Assembly: GCF_029392895.1 (NCBI RefSeq)
Contig: NZ_CP114200.1
Span: forward strand, 7,632,501-7,696,500
Length of the DNA stretch: 64,000 nt
From: Streptomyces sp. 71268
GTDB taxonomy: Bacteria > Actinomycetota > Actinomycetes > Streptomycetales > Streptomycetaceae
Reading direction: 5' to 3'
The notes under the pieces are model-generated. The model saw nothing but the letters and a program-made list of their open reading frames with translations, was not told the origin of the DNA and did no database searches. Below, piece after piece: positions 35,540 through 44,497 of the stretch (position 1 is the stretch's first letter; each line of letters begins with the position of its first letter). A program made the position numbers and the translations under genes.

Positions 35540-37015
35540 GTGGCAGCACGTACCGGCAAGGACTTCCTCGATCGGCTCGCCCGCTCGCGCCCTACCGTGC
35601 ACGTGCGGGGCGAGACCCTGACCGGAGGGGTGGGGGACCATCCCGCGTTCCGCAACGTCGTCCGTAGCTATGCGGAGTTGTACGACCTACAGCATTCCGA
35701 CGCGCACAAGGACGTGCTCACCTACACCTCTCCCACCTCCGGCGAACGCGTCGCGACCTCGTTCCTCACCCCCACCACCCCCGCCGAACTCCGTAAGCGC
35801 CGCGAGGCGTTCGCCATCCGGGCCGAGCACAGCAACGGCATGCTCGGACGCACCGGTGACTACCTCAACAGCGCGCTGATGGCCATGGGCGCCGCGGCGG
35901 ACTGGTTCGCCGAAGCGGACCCGGCCTTCGGTGAGAACGTCCGCCGCTACTACGCACAGGCCCGCGAGCAGGACCTGCTACTGAGCCACACGCTCATCCC
36001 GCCGCAGGTCAACCGGGCCCAGCCAGGTCCCAGGCAGGCCGGTGGGAGCGTCGCCGCGCGCATCGTGCGGGAGGACGACAACGGCGTGGTGATTCGGGGC
36101 GCCCGGATGCTGGCCACCATCGCGCCCTTCGCGGACGACCTCCTCGTCCTGCCCTCGACCGTACTGCGCGGCACCCCGCAGGACAGGCCGTACTCCTACG
36201 CCTTCACGGTCCCGATGGACACCAAGGGGTTACGCTGCGTCGCCCGCGAGCCGCTCGACCTGGGGCTGCCGCGCCACGATCATCCGCTGGCCTCGCGCTT
36301 CGACGAGCCGGACTGCGTCGTCGTCTTCGATGACGTGCACGTGCCCTACGAGCGGTGCTTCCTGCTGGGGGACGTCGAGCGGTGCAACGAACTCTTCACC
36401 CGGACATCGGCTGTGGTGCACATGTCGCACCAGGTCGTCGCCCGCACGGTGGCGAAGACCGAGTACGTCCTGGGCCTGGTCTCGCTGCTGACCGAGGCGA
36501 TCGGCATCGAGGGGTACCAGCACGTCCAGGAGGACGTGGCCGAGGTGGCCATCGCTCTGGAGACGCTGCGGGCGTTCTTGCGCGCGGCCGAGGCCGACGC
36601 CGCCGTCAATGAGTTCGGGGTGCTCACACCCGCCTGGGCTCCGCTGAACGCCGCCCGCAATCTCTACCCCAAGCTCTACCAGCGGTTCCCGCAGATCCTG
36701 CGCAAGCTCGGCGCATCCGGGCTGATGGCCACCCCCACCACCCTCGACGTCACGGGACCGGCCGCCGCGGACATCGACGCCTACCTGCAAGCGGCGACGC
36801 TGACAGGGGCCGAACGCGTGAAGCTGTTCCGCCTGGTGTGGGACACCTGCCTCTCTGCCTTCTCCGGCCGACAGGCCCTCTACGAGTACTACTTCTTCGG
36901 CGACCCGGTCCGCATGGCCGCCGCGTACGTCGCCTCCTACGACCGGGAGCCGTACAAGGACCGCGTGCGCTCCTTCCTCGACGGCTACGCGGCTACGGAG
37001 ACCGGGCACGGGTGA
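35540..37015 (+). CDS. HpaB-type FADH2-dependent 4-hydroxyphenylacetate 3-monooxygenase family protein
   Basis: A 491-aa two-component flavin monooxygenase large subunit (acyl-CoA-dehydrogenase fold). Family signatures: RTGKDFLDRLARSRPTVHVRGE, HPAFRNVVRSYAELYD, EHSNGMLGRTGDYLNSALMAM, LSHTLIPPQVNR, VIRGARMLATIAPFADDLLVLP, VVFDDVHVPYERCFL, and a C-terminal helical domain with GRQALYEYYFFGDPVRMAA. GTG start with AAGGAG upstream. These enzymes ortho-hydroxylate phenols using reduced FAD from a separate reductase; no HpaC-type reductase lies next to it. The substrate may be 4-hydroxyphenylacetate or a secondary-metabolite phenol. A hairpin follows. Confidence 0.85.
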   Translation: MAARTGKDFLDRLARSRPTVHVRGETLTGGVGDHPAFRNVVRSYAELYDLQHSDAHKDVLTYTSPTSGERVATSFLTPTTPAELRKRREAFAIRAEHSNGMLGRTGDYLNSALMAMGAAADWFAEADPAFGENVRRYYAQAREQDLLLSHTLIPPQVNRAQPGPRQAGGSVAARIVREDDNGVVIRGARMLATIAPFADDLLVLPSTVLRGTPQDRPYSYAFTVPMDTKGLRCVAREPLDLGLPRHDHPLASRFDEPDCVVVFDDVHVPYERCFLLGDVERCNELFTRTSAVVHMSHQVVARTVAKTEYVLGLVSLLTEAIGIEGYQHVQEDVAEVAIALETLRAFLRAAEADAAVNEFGVLTPAWAPLNAARNLYPKLYQRFPQILRKLGASGLMATPTTLDVTGPAAADIDAYLQAATLTGAERVKLFRLVWDTCLSAFSGRQALYEYYFFGDPVRMAAAYVASYDREPYKDRVRSFLDGYAATETGHG

Positions 37016-37085
37016 GAGTCGGCATGATCGACTCCACCCCTCCCGCGTCAGTGGCGACCGTCGGCGCCTCGGAATGCGGCTTCCT

Positions 37086-37110
37086 CCGCTCAGCGGGGGC
37101 CGCTGAGCGG
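37086..37110. terminator. Hairpin after the HpaB-like gene
   Basis: CCGCTCAGCGG pairs perfectly with CCGCTGAGCGG around GGG, 70 bp after the stop codon. Confidence 0.65.
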
Positions 37111-37364
37111 ATCGAGGAACCGGGCTTCCGCGCGCGGCGGGCGCACCTAGTCGGGTAGAGCGGGGGCGGCTCCACCCGGCGGCCCGCGAATGGCGCGGTG
37201 ACCGGTGTCGCCGTCCACCGGGGGTACTCGCTCGGGCCCCCGGGCGCTCGGGGATGAGTGGGGTTTGACGCGCGGTCCGGGAATGGAAAGCTGCAAGTCG
37301 CCTCTGCCGCGCCTTTCCGTGCTGCGCCGGTCGTCCCGTACGCCCAGGCCCCCAGGGAGTCGCC

Positions 37365-37841
37365 GTGCCCGATGAACACCGCTTGCCCGACGAACCCCGC
37401 GCCGAGCCCGCGCCGTTCGTTCTCGCGGCCGTCACGCTGGACTGTGCCGACCCGCCCGGCCTCGCCGACTTCTACGCCCGGCTGCTCGGCTGGTCGACGC
37501 TCCTGCGCACCGATGAGTACACGTCGATCAGCGACGGGCGCGCCACGCTGTGCTTCGCGCGCGTCGCCGGGCACGAGGCCGCGCCCTGGCCGGACAGTCC
37601 GGCCCAACCCAAGCGTGCCCACCTGGACTTCTTCGTCAGGGATGTGGAGGCGGCGACGGCCGGGGCCGTCGCGCTCGGGGCCACCGTGCCTGGGCACCAG
37701 CCCGGTGCCTCACCCGACTGGCCAGGGCATCCGCCGTGGGCCACGCTGCTGGACCCGGAGGGGCACCCCTTCTGCCTGCTCCTACCACCCGAACCGCATC
37801 CGACCGACGCCCCGCGGGCCCAGCCGAGGAGGGGCCGCTGA
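37365..37841 (+). CDS. VOC-superfamily (glyoxalase-like) protein
   Basis: A 158-aa protein with paired beta-alpha-beta-beta-beta units: FVLAAVTLDCADPPGLADFYARLLGW and KRAHLDFFVRDVEAATAGAVALGA, ending ATLLDPEGHPFCLLL. Actinomycete members are annotated as glyoxalase or bleomycin-resistance-like; metal ligands are plausible at His in RAHLDF and Glu in DPEGHPF. GTG start at 37365 with GGGAG upstream. Single gene; substrate unknown. Confidence 0.8.
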   Translation: MPDEHRLPDEPRAEPAPFVLAAVTLDCADPPGLADFYARLLGWSTLLRTDEYTSISDGRATLCFARVAGHEAAPWPDSPAQPKRAHLDFFVRDVEAATAGAVALGATVPGHQPGASPDWPGHPPWATLLDPEGHPFCLLLPPEPHPTDAPRAQPRRGR

Positions 37842-38202
37842 ACGGTTAGCCAGGGTGGAGCGCGGACGCGGTTGCGGGGCGAGCGTTGACCGTGACGTCG
37901 GTCGAGGAGGGCCGGGCCGCCCCGGCCGAGGGCGTGGCGTGCTGAAAGGCCACCACGTGGAGCTGCCGTTGTCCTCGTGAGGTGTTGTCGTACGACCGTG
38001 CTTGGTCGTGGCGCCTGAGTGTCGGCCCGCGAACGTGGTCCGCTGGCCTGGCTGCCGTGGTCGTATCGCTCGGCGACGATCCCGCCCACCTGCCGTGACG
38101 GGCCTGCATCGGCCTGATCAGGGTACTGGCCAACGCGTGGCCGAGTGGCCGGCCCGGCCTTCCGGGTGCGTGCCGCGCGTGCGGCGTTGACTGAGGAGGA
38201 GC
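37842..38202. other. Intergenic region ahead of the carotenoid operon
   Basis: No coding signal. It should contain the promoter of the plus-strand carotenoid operon; AGGAGGAG lies 6 nt before the ATG at 38203. No regulator site was recognised with certainty. Confidence 0.4.
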
Positions 38203-39450
38203 ATGACCGAGGATCGCCGGGTGGCGGACGTGGTCGTCGTCGGGGCGGGCCTGGCCGGCCTGGCGTGTGCGCTGGACGCCCGCCGCGCCGGATGGCGGGT
38301 GGCCCTGTTGGAGGCGTCCGACGGCGTGGGGGGCCGGATGCGGACGGACCGGCGGGAGGGGTTCCTGCTCGATCGCGGCTTTCAGGTGTTCAACACCTCG
38401 TACCCGCAGGTGAAGCAGCGGGTGAACCTCCGGAGCCTGCGACTGCGTCCCTTCGCCGCGGGAGTTGTCGCCCACACGCCCAAGGGGCCGGTTCGCCTCG
38501 CCGATCCGACCAGGGAGCCCCGCGCGGCGGGTGCTCTGCTGCCTGGACGGTTCCTCTCCGCGCGCGATCTGGCCGCGCTCGCCGTCCTCAGCGCGCGGGA
38601 CACGGTCCTGCCCGCGTCGGCCATCAGGCGGGGCCGGGACCGGCCCACCTCGACGGCCCTCTCGCGGGCAGGGCTGTCGGACGCCGTGGTCGCCGACGTC
38701 CTGCGGCCGTTCCTGGCGGGTGTGTTCCTGGAGGACCGGCTGGAGACCTCCGCACGCTTCTTCCACCTGGTCTGGCGGAGCATGGCCCGCGGGACCCTGT
38801 GTCTGCCGGCGGGCGGCATCGGCGCCGTACCCGACCAACTCGCCGACGGCCTGCCTGACGGCGTCCTGCGCCTCGACACACCCGTCGTGCGGCTCACCGA
38901 CGCCGGCGTGCTGCTGGGCGACGGAAGCGAGGTGCCGGCGAGGGCCGTCGTGGTGGCGACGGACCCGGCGACAGCCGCCCGCCTGGTGCCCACCCTGACC
39001 GCGCCGGACACCCGTACCGTCACCACCTACTACCACGCCACCGACGCCCTTCGGGCGGCCGGGCGAACCCTGATGGTGGACAGCTCCGGAGCGATCCTGA
39101 ACACCTGCGTCCTCAGCGCGGTCGCTCCCGGCTACGCGCCCCCCGGCACCGCACTGGTCTCCACCTCCGTGCTGGGAACGGACCGCCCGGGCAGAGCGGA
39201 GGCGGTGCTCCGGCGGCTGGCCGAGCTGTACGACACCGACACGGGCGGCTGGAGGCGGGTCGCCACCTACACCGTCGAGGGTGCCCTGCCGGCGATGCTG
39301 CCGCCCTGGCCGCTGAGCCGCACCACTCGCCTCGGCCCGGGCAGGTACGTGTGCGGCGACTACCGGGCGACCGGCTCGGTACAGGGTGCCCTGGCCTCGG
39401 GGGCGCGCGCCGCGCGGGAGGTGTCCGCCGACCTCGGGAGGCGGAGATGA
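38203..39450 (+). CDS. FAD-dependent amine-oxidase/phytoene-dehydrogenase-like oxidoreductase
   Basis: A 415-aa flavoprotein with an N-terminal dinucleotide-binding motif ([37 protein letters not shown]) and the carotenoid-oxidoreductase follow-on (FLLDRGFQVFNTSYPQ). The C-terminal FAD segment is YVCGDYRATGSVQGALASGARAA. Smaller than CrtI (523 aa) or CrtU (522 aa) here. It heads the plus-strand carotenoid operon, 103 bp before crtY, with a strong AGGAGGAG site. It probably acts on a carotenoid or a related isoprenoid; the exact step is not known from sequence. Confidence 0.75.
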   Translation: MTEDRRVADVVVVGAGLAGLACALDARRAGWRVALLEASDGVGGRMRTDRREGFLLDRGFQVFNTSYPQVKQRVNLRSLRLRPFAAGVVAHTPKGPVRLADPTREPRAAGALLPGRFLSARDLAALAVLSARDTVLPASAIRRGRDRPTSTALSRAGLSDAVVADVLRPFLAGVFLEDRLETSARFFHLVWRSMARGTLCLPAGGIGAVPDQLADGLPDGVLRLDTPVVRLTDAGVLLGDGSEVPARAVVVATDPATAARLVPTLTAPDTRTVTTYYHATDALRAAGRTLMVDSSGAILNTCVLSAVAPGYAPPGTALVSTSVLGTDRPGRAEAVLRRLAELYDTDTGGWRRVATYTVEGALPAMLPPWPLSRTTRLGPGRYVCGDYRATGSVQGALASGARAAREVSADLGRRR

Positions 39451-39553
39451 CGTGTCACGGGCGGGCCGTGGCCCGCGGCGCGGCGGACGCCGCCGACGGA
39501 GAGCGCGTGGAGCGCCCGATGGCGGCCACCCACCCGGCGCCACGGCGGCTCCG

Positions 39554-40762
39554 GTGACGCCCCCCGCCGCCGAGGCCTCCGACATCGTCATCATCGGGGG
39601 TGGCGCTGCCGGCCTCAGCCTCGCGCACCACCTGACCGGCATCGCCCCCGTGACGGTCATCGAGCCGCCGCAGGGCCCGCCGCGCCCGGCGGAGCGTACC
39701 TGGTGCTACTGGCACGCGGGCGACGACGGCCTGGGCGAGGCCGTGAGCGCCTCCTGGCCCGTGCTGCGGGTGCACGGCGCCGACGGCCGCCCGGTCACGG
39801 TCGAACCGGCGCCGCTCACCTACCGCATGGTGCGCTCCACCGACTTCGAACGACTGGTCCACGGCCGGCTGGCCCGCTCGGGCGGCGGACGTGTGCTGCG
39901 CGCGACGGCGGAATCGGTGCGCGGCGTTCCCGGCGGCGCCGAGGTCCGGTGCGCGTCGCCGGACGGCCGGTCGCTGACGCTGCGCGCCCGCCGGGTGTTC
40001 GACTCACGGCCGCTGCGCACGCTGCCCCCGGCCCGCACGCACCTGCTGCAGCACTTCCGCGGCTGGTTCGTGCGCACCGCCACCCACCGGTTCGACCCCG
40101 GGGTCGCCGATCTGATGGACTTCCGGGTCCCCCAGCCGGCGCACGGTCTGGCCTTCGGCTACGTCCTGCCGCTGGCGCCCGACCGGGCGCTCGTGGAGTA
40201 CACCGAGTTCTCCGGCAGCGCGCTGACCACCGAGGCGTACGAGTCGGCACTCGGCCACTACTGCCGCGACGTCCTCGGGCTTGGCGCGCTCACCGTGGAA
40301 CGGGCGGAGCAGGGCGTCATCCCCATGACCGACGCCCGCTTTCCGCGCCGGACCGGGACCGCCGTCGCCCGCGTCGGAACGGCGGGTGGCGCCACCCGCC
40401 CGGCCACCGGCTACACGTTCGCCGCGGTGCAGCGGCAGAGCAGGGCCATCGCCGCCGCGCTGAGAGAGGGGCGGGAGACCATCCCCGCCCCGCACGGGCG
40501 GCGGGCGCTGGCCATGGACGCGATGCTGCTGCGCTCCCTGGACACCGGGCGGGTCAACGGCCCGGCCTTCTTCACCGACCTGTTCCGCCAGGTCCCGACG
40601 GAGCGTCTGTTGCGCTTCCTCGACGGCGCCACCTCGCCGCGTGAGGAGTGGAGCATCGGACTGCGCACCCCCGTCCGGACGATGCTCCGCACGGCGATCG
40701 AACTGCCCTTCGTGCCCCGTCGCCCCCCACCCGACGCGAGAACCGGAGATCACCACCGATGA
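39554..40762 (+). CDS. crtY: Lycopene beta-cyclase CrtY
   Basis: Forms the two beta-ionone rings of beta-carotene from lycopene. A 402-aa product with the NAD/FAD-like motif DIVIIGGGAAGLSLAHHL, RTWCYWHAGDDG, YRMVRSTDFERLV, FRGWFVRTATHRFDPGVADLMDFRV, and EYTEFSGSALTTEAY, all typical of bacterial CrtY. GTG start at 39554 is chosen because it sits just before the dinucleotide motif; the frame extends upstream without similarity. The stop overlaps the ATG of a 42-codon ORF (ATGA), and that ORF in turn overlaps crtU, suggesting coupled translation. Confidence 0.9.
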   Translation: MTPPAAEASDIVIIGGGAAGLSLAHHLTGIAPVTVIEPPQGPPRPAERTWCYWHAGDDGLGEAVSASWPVLRVHGADGRPVTVEPAPLTYRMVRSTDFERLVHGRLARSGGGRVLRATAESVRGVPGGAEVRCASPDGRSLTLRARRVFDSRPLRTLPPARTHLLQHFRGWFVRTATHRFDPGVADLMDFRVPQPAHGLAFGYVLPLAPDRALVEYTEFSGSALTTEAYESALGHYCRDVLGLGALTVERAEQGVIPMTDARFPRRTGTAVARVGTAGGATRPATGYTFAAVQRQSRAIAAALREGRETIPAPHGRRALAMDAMLLRSLDTGRVNGPAFFTDLFRQVPTERLLRFLDGATSPREEWSIGLRTPVRTMLRTAIELPFVPRRPPPDARTGDHHR

Positions 40763-40887
40763 ACCCGCCGCACCGCCACGACCTGGTCCGCGCTGTCGAC
40801 CACACCACCCATGCCGAGGACGGCCGCACCCCCGGCAGTGGATCGACCACGGGACATCCGACCACCACGGGAGAGGGCGCCGAATGA
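40759..40887 (+). CDS. 42-aa ORF bridging crtY and crtU
   Basis: Overlaps both neighbours by an ATGA (start on the crtY stop, stop on the crtU start). The peptide, MNPPHRHDLVRAVDHTTHAEDG..., is hydrophilic and rich in His, Thr and Gly; I recognise no family. It may be a coupling leader or a remnant of the methyltransferase gene (crtT) often found in this kind of cluster. Confidence that it is translated is modest. Confidence 0.4.
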   Translation: MNPPHRHDLVRAVDHTTHAEDGRTPGSGSTTGHPTTTGEGAE

Positions 40888-42452
40888 CGGCCCGCCACAC
40901 CAGCGCCGCCCGCCGAGGCCGCGACCGCAAGGCCGAGATCCTGGCACCCCCGCCAGGCAGGGACCGCTTCCGGCGCGGGGACGAGCCGTCCGTCGCGGTG
41001 GTCGGCGGTGGCATCGCCGGACTCGCGGCGGCCACCCTGCTGGCCGAACGCGGCGCCCGCGTCACCCTGTACGAGAAGGACAGCGCACTCGGCGGCCGGC
41101 TTTCCGGCTGGCCCACCAGGCTGTCGGACGGTTCGCGGGTGACGATGACCCGCGGGTTCCACGCCTTCTTCCGGCAGTACTACAACCTTCGCGGCCTGCT
41201 CCGCCGCACCGACCCCGCCCTCGCGCGACTGACCCCGCTGCCCGACTACCCCCTGCGGCACAGCGCCGGCCTGACCGACAGCTTCGCCCGCGTGCCGAGG
41301 ACACCGCCGCTCAGCGCGCTCGGGTTCGTCGCGTTGAGCCCCACCTTCGGTTGGCGGGACCTGGCCGCCATGGACGTCCGGGCCGCCCTCCCCCTGCTCG
41401 ACGTGCGGGTGCCCGAGGTGTACGAGCGCTTCGACGAGACCTCCGCCAGCGACTTCCTACACAGCGTGCGCTTCCCGGAAGCCGCGCACCACCTGGCGTT
41501 CGAGGTCTTCTCGCGCAGCTTCTTCGTCGACCCCCGTGAACTGTCCGCGGCCGAACTGCTCCTGATGTTCCACATCTACTTCCTCGGGTCGGCCGAGGGA
41601 CTCCTCTTCGACGTACCGACCGAGCCGTTCCCGCAGGCCCTGTGGGACCCGATCGGCGACTACCTGCACCGCCTGGGAGCCACCGTGCGCACCGGCACCG
41701 CCGTCCACGAGGTGCGCCCCCGCGACGGCGGAGGCGCGGACGTGCGCACCGCCGCTGGCACCAGCGCTCACCAGGCCGTGGTGCTCGCCCTCGACCCCGG
41801 CGGGCTGAGGCAGACCGTCGCCGCGTCCGGCGACCTCGGTACCCCCGCGTGGCGCGAGGACGTCGCCACCCTGCGTACCGCTCCGCCGTTCCTCGTCTCC
41901 CGGCTGTGGCTCGACCGACCGGTCCACGCCGACCGCCCCGGATTCCTCGGCACCAGCGGCTACGGCGGCCTGGACAACGTCAGCGTCCTGGAACGGTACG
42001 AGGGCGAAGCAGCCCGCTGGGCGGCACGCACCGGCGGTTCGGTGGTGGAACTGCACGGCTACGCCGTCGAACCCGCGTCGGACCCTCAGCGGGTGCAGGA
42101 CATGCTCGTCGACCAACTGCACCAGGTGTATCCGGAAACCCGTGGGGCACGCGTCGTCAGTGCCCGGCACGAGTGGCGCTCCGACTGCCCGCTCTTCGCG
42201 GTCGGCTCCCACCGACGGCGCCCCACCGTCCGCACCCCCCACGCCTGGCTGACCCTGGCCGGCGACGCGATCCGTTGCGATCTGCCGGTCGCGCTCATGG
42301 AACGAGCCGCCACCACCGGCTTCCTGGCGGCCAACGCCCTGCTCGCCGGCTGGGGTGTGCGGGGACAAACCCTGTGGACCGTCCCACGGTCGGGCCGCTC
42401 CCGCATACTGCGGGCGCTCGGGGCGGCCGTGGCGCCCCGGCCCTCCCCCTGA
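40884..42452 (+). CDS. crtU: Isorenieratene synthase CrtU (beta-carotene desaturase/methyltransferase)
   Basis: Converts beta-carotene rings to aromatic phi-rings (isorenieratene). 522 aa with SVAVVGGGIAGLAAATLLAERGARVTLYEKDSALGGRL, TMTRGFHAFFRQYYNLRGLLRR, ASDFLHSVRFPEAAHHLAFEVFSRSFFVDP, and a C-terminal WLTLAGDAIRCDLPVALMERAATTGFLAAN: the CrtU/CruE family pattern. ATG at 40884 overlaps the upstream stop, with GGGAGAGG ahead. Last gene of the plus-strand operon; it converges on the Rieske gene with a 42-bp gap. Confidence 0.9.
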   Translation: MTARHTSAARRGRDRKAEILAPPPGRDRFRRGDEPSVAVVGGGIAGLAAATLLAERGARVTLYEKDSALGGRLSGWPTRLSDGSRVTMTRGFHAFFRQYYNLRGLLRRTDPALARLTPLPDYPLRHSAGLTDSFARVPRTPPLSALGFVALSPTFGWRDLAAMDVRAALPLLDVRVPEVYERFDETSASDFLHSVRFPEAAHHLAFEVFSRSFFVDPRELSAAELLLMFHIYFLGSAEGLLFDVPTEPFPQALWDPIGDYLHRLGATVRTGTAVHEVRPRDGGGADVRTAAGTSAHQAVVLALDPGGLRQTVAASGDLGTPAWREDVATLRTAPPFLVSRLWLDRPVHADRPGFLGTSGYGGLDNVSVLERYEGEAARWAARTGGSVVELHGYAVEPASDPQRVQDMLVDQLHQVYPETRGARVVSARHEWRSDCPLFAVGSHRRRPTVRTPHAWLTLAGDAIRCDLPVALMERAATTGFLAANALLAGWGVRGQTLWTVPRSGRSRILRALGAAVAPRPSP

Positions 42453-42494
42453 CCGTCGTCCCGCGCCCGCCAGGGGGAGGCCGCGGACGCCCGC

Positions 42495-43505
42495 TCACCC
42501 GGGGAAGCGACCGGTGCCGCGCAGCGTCCAGCGGCGTTCGGCGTAAGCCAGGTCGTCGCGCCACAGCCGCCCGGCCGTACGCCGCATCAGCGGGCGCAGC
42601 ACGGGAGCCGCGGCCCGGGCGAGGGCGAAGCCCGGCCGGTCGGAGGCGGCGACGACCGCCTCCACCACCGCGGTGCGCGGGTGCGCGTGATCCGGCGCGG
42701 TGAGCGGAGTCGCGTGTGTCTCCACCACGGACGTGGCCCCCTCGCCCTCGGTGATGCGCATGAGGACCGTGCGCGGGCCGGGCGCGGTGAACTCGGCCCG
42801 CACCGGCACCACCACGCGCCCGGCCACCCGGAAGGAGACGTCGACGACGAAGGCGTCGTCCCCCTCACCGGACGGCTCCCGCACCACTGACAGGTCGACG
42901 AACGAGTACGGGTGGAACCACGAGCCGTGCCACGGGTCGAGGCGGTTGGCCACCACGTCTTCCGGTTCGCACCGCCCCACCGCCGTGAACACCGCGTCCA
43001 CCCCCGCGCCCGACGCCGGTCGCGAGGGCACCAACGGGCGTTCGGTGGGCTCCTCGCCACCCACCTCGTCCAGCCGTACCCAGACGAGCACGCCGTCGTC
43101 GTACACGGGAAACGGCTGCCAGCCGGCGAACGGGGAACCGTCCAGGGCGAGGCCGTGCCAGTGGCACACCAACCGCCCGCACACCACCCGGCTGTCGCGC
43201 AACGGGGCGCCGAGATGCGGGCAGATGCCCGAGCCGGCGTGCGGCGCGCCGCTGTCCGAGCGCCACAGCACGACCTCCACACCCCCGATCGTCCTGCCGT
43301 ACGGGCGACCACCCGCGCGCACTTCCCGAGAAGCGGCGACGACGAACCAGTTGCCGGACGGGCGGGCCTGTGCCCGCTTGAGGGCGTCGGCGATGAGCGC
43401 TGGCCGCGCCTGCCGCCAGGTCGGCGTCTGCGCCGCCCAACCCGCGCCAGCACCCCGCCACCGCAACGGGATCGACCAGCGCTTGCCGTTTCCTCGCCCG
43501 CTCAC
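42495..43505 (-). CDS. Rieske 2Fe-2S protein of the carotenoid cluster (DUF5914-like)
   Basis: A 336-aa protein with a Rieske centre, CPHLGAPL and [10 protein letters not shown] (C-x-H...C-x2-H), preceded by [15 protein letters not shown] and followed by a DUF5914-type C-terminus with KTRHD-unrelated but conserved [15 protein letters not shown]. It lacks the mononuclear-iron signature of ring-hydroxylating oxygenases as far as I can see, so it may pass electrons or hydroxylate a carotenoid. GTG start overlaps the crtB stop (GTGA), so it is the fourth gene of the crtE-I-B operon. In actinomycetes such proteins accompany carotenoid genes; the reaction is undefined. Confidence 0.75.
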   Translation of the reverse strand: MSGRGNGKRWSIPLRWRGAGAGWAAQTPTWRQARPALIADALKRAQARPSGNWFVVAASREVRAGGRPYGRTIGGVEVVLWRSDSGAPHAGSGICPHLGAPLRDSRVVCGRLVCHWHGLALDGSPFAGWQPFPVYDDGVLVWVRLDEVGGEEPTERPLVPSRPASGAGVDAVFTAVGRCEPEDVVANRLDPWHGSWFHPYSFVDLSVVREPSGEGDDAFVVDVSFRVAGRVVVPVRAEFTAPGPRTVLMRITEGEGATSVVETHATPLTAPDHAHPRTAVVEAVVAASDRPGFALARAAAPVLRPLMRRTAGRLWRDDLAYAERRWTLRGTGRFPG

Positions 43506-44497
43506 CGCAGCGACCCCTTCCGCTCGACCACCGAAGCGCCCGGCGCCGCCCGGTGGCGCGGGGCGCGAGCGCGCCACCGGGCCCCGGTCACCCGTAGCGC
43601 GCCGACCGCGGCGATGGTCGCGCGACGCCGACGGGGGACCACCGCGCGACGCCGCAACACCGTGTAGTCCTGTGCGGCGATGGTGTCCAGGATCTCGCTG
43701 TAGAGGGTGAACGCGGCGTGGATGCAGGGGCGCACGCGCGGGTCGAGCAGGGCGAGTCCCGGCACCGCCGTCCGGTAGACCTCCCGCGTCATGGCCTCCA
43801 TGGCGACCAGGGCGGCGCGGATCCGCGCATCGGCGCGTCCGGTACGCCGGCTCCACTCCAGCAGCGGCCTGTCCACGCCGTGGGCGGCGAGCAGGTCGCC
43901 GGGCAGGTAGACGCGGCCCCGGTCGAGGTCCTCGCCCACGTCCCGCAGGAAGTTGGTGAGCTGGAACGCCACACCGAGCGCCGCGGCGTGCGGGGCCGCC
44001 TCCTCCAGGGGCGCGACCGTGCCCAGGACCGGCAGCATCTGCAGGCCGATCACCTCCGCCGAACCGCGCATGTAACCCCGCAGGTCGGCGTAGGTCGGAT
44101 AGTCCGTCACGGACAGGTCGGCACGCATCGAGGACAGAAAGTCGGCGAAGAGCAGGTGCCCGATGCCGTACCGCTCGGCGGTGTCGGCGACGGCCCACAC
44201 CACCGGCTCGGCGCTGACGCCGGTACGCAGGGAGCTGGCGAGGTCGCTCTCCAAGCGGCGCAGTTCCCGGTCGCGCTGCTCGGGCGTCCGACGCTGGTCG
44301 AGGTCGTCGACGATGTCGTCCGCCCAACGGGCGAAGCCGTAGAGGGCGTGCACGGCGGACCGGCGTTCGGGCGGCAGCAGCCGGGTGGCCAGGAAGTAGG
44401 TCCTGCCGTGGCGGGCGTTGAGCTGCCGGCACCGGGTGTAGGCGGCGCGCAGCGCTGGGTCGGTGATGCCGGCCGCGTCCAGTTCACGCCGGGTCAT
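43502..44497 (-). CDS. crtB: Phytoene synthase CrtB
   Basis: Condenses two GGPP to 15-cis-phytoene. 331 aa; trans-isoprenyl signatures [18 protein letters not shown] (first Asp-rich motif, DDIVDD), [18 protein letters not shown], and [22 protein letters not shown] (second Asp-rich motif). ATG 44497, within the last codons of crtI (14-bp overlap). The frame extends upstream but those codons belong to crtI in another frame. Confidence 0.95.
   Translation of the reverse strand: MTRRELDAAGITDPALRAAYTRCRQLNARHGRTYFLATRLLPPERRSAVHALYGFARWADDIVDDLDQRRTPEQRDRELRRLESDLASSLRTGVSAEPVVWAVADTAERYGIGHLLFADFLSSMRADLSVTDYPTYADLRGYMRGSAEVIGLQMLPVLGTVAPLEEAAPHAAALGVAFQLTNFLRDVGEDLDRGRVYLPGDLLAAHGVDRPLLEWSRRTGRADARIRAALVAMEAMTREVYRTAVPGLALLDPRVRPCIHAAFTLYSEILDTIAAQDYTVLRRRAVVPRRRRATIAAVGALRVTGARWRARAPRHRAAPGASVVERKGSLR

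Noticed and set aside
37846..39660. 604-residue minus-strand frame opposite the FAD oxidoreductase
   Set aside because: The plus strand has the dinucleotide-binding and carotenoid oxidoreductase motifs and a strong ribosome site; the minus frame is an antisense shadow.
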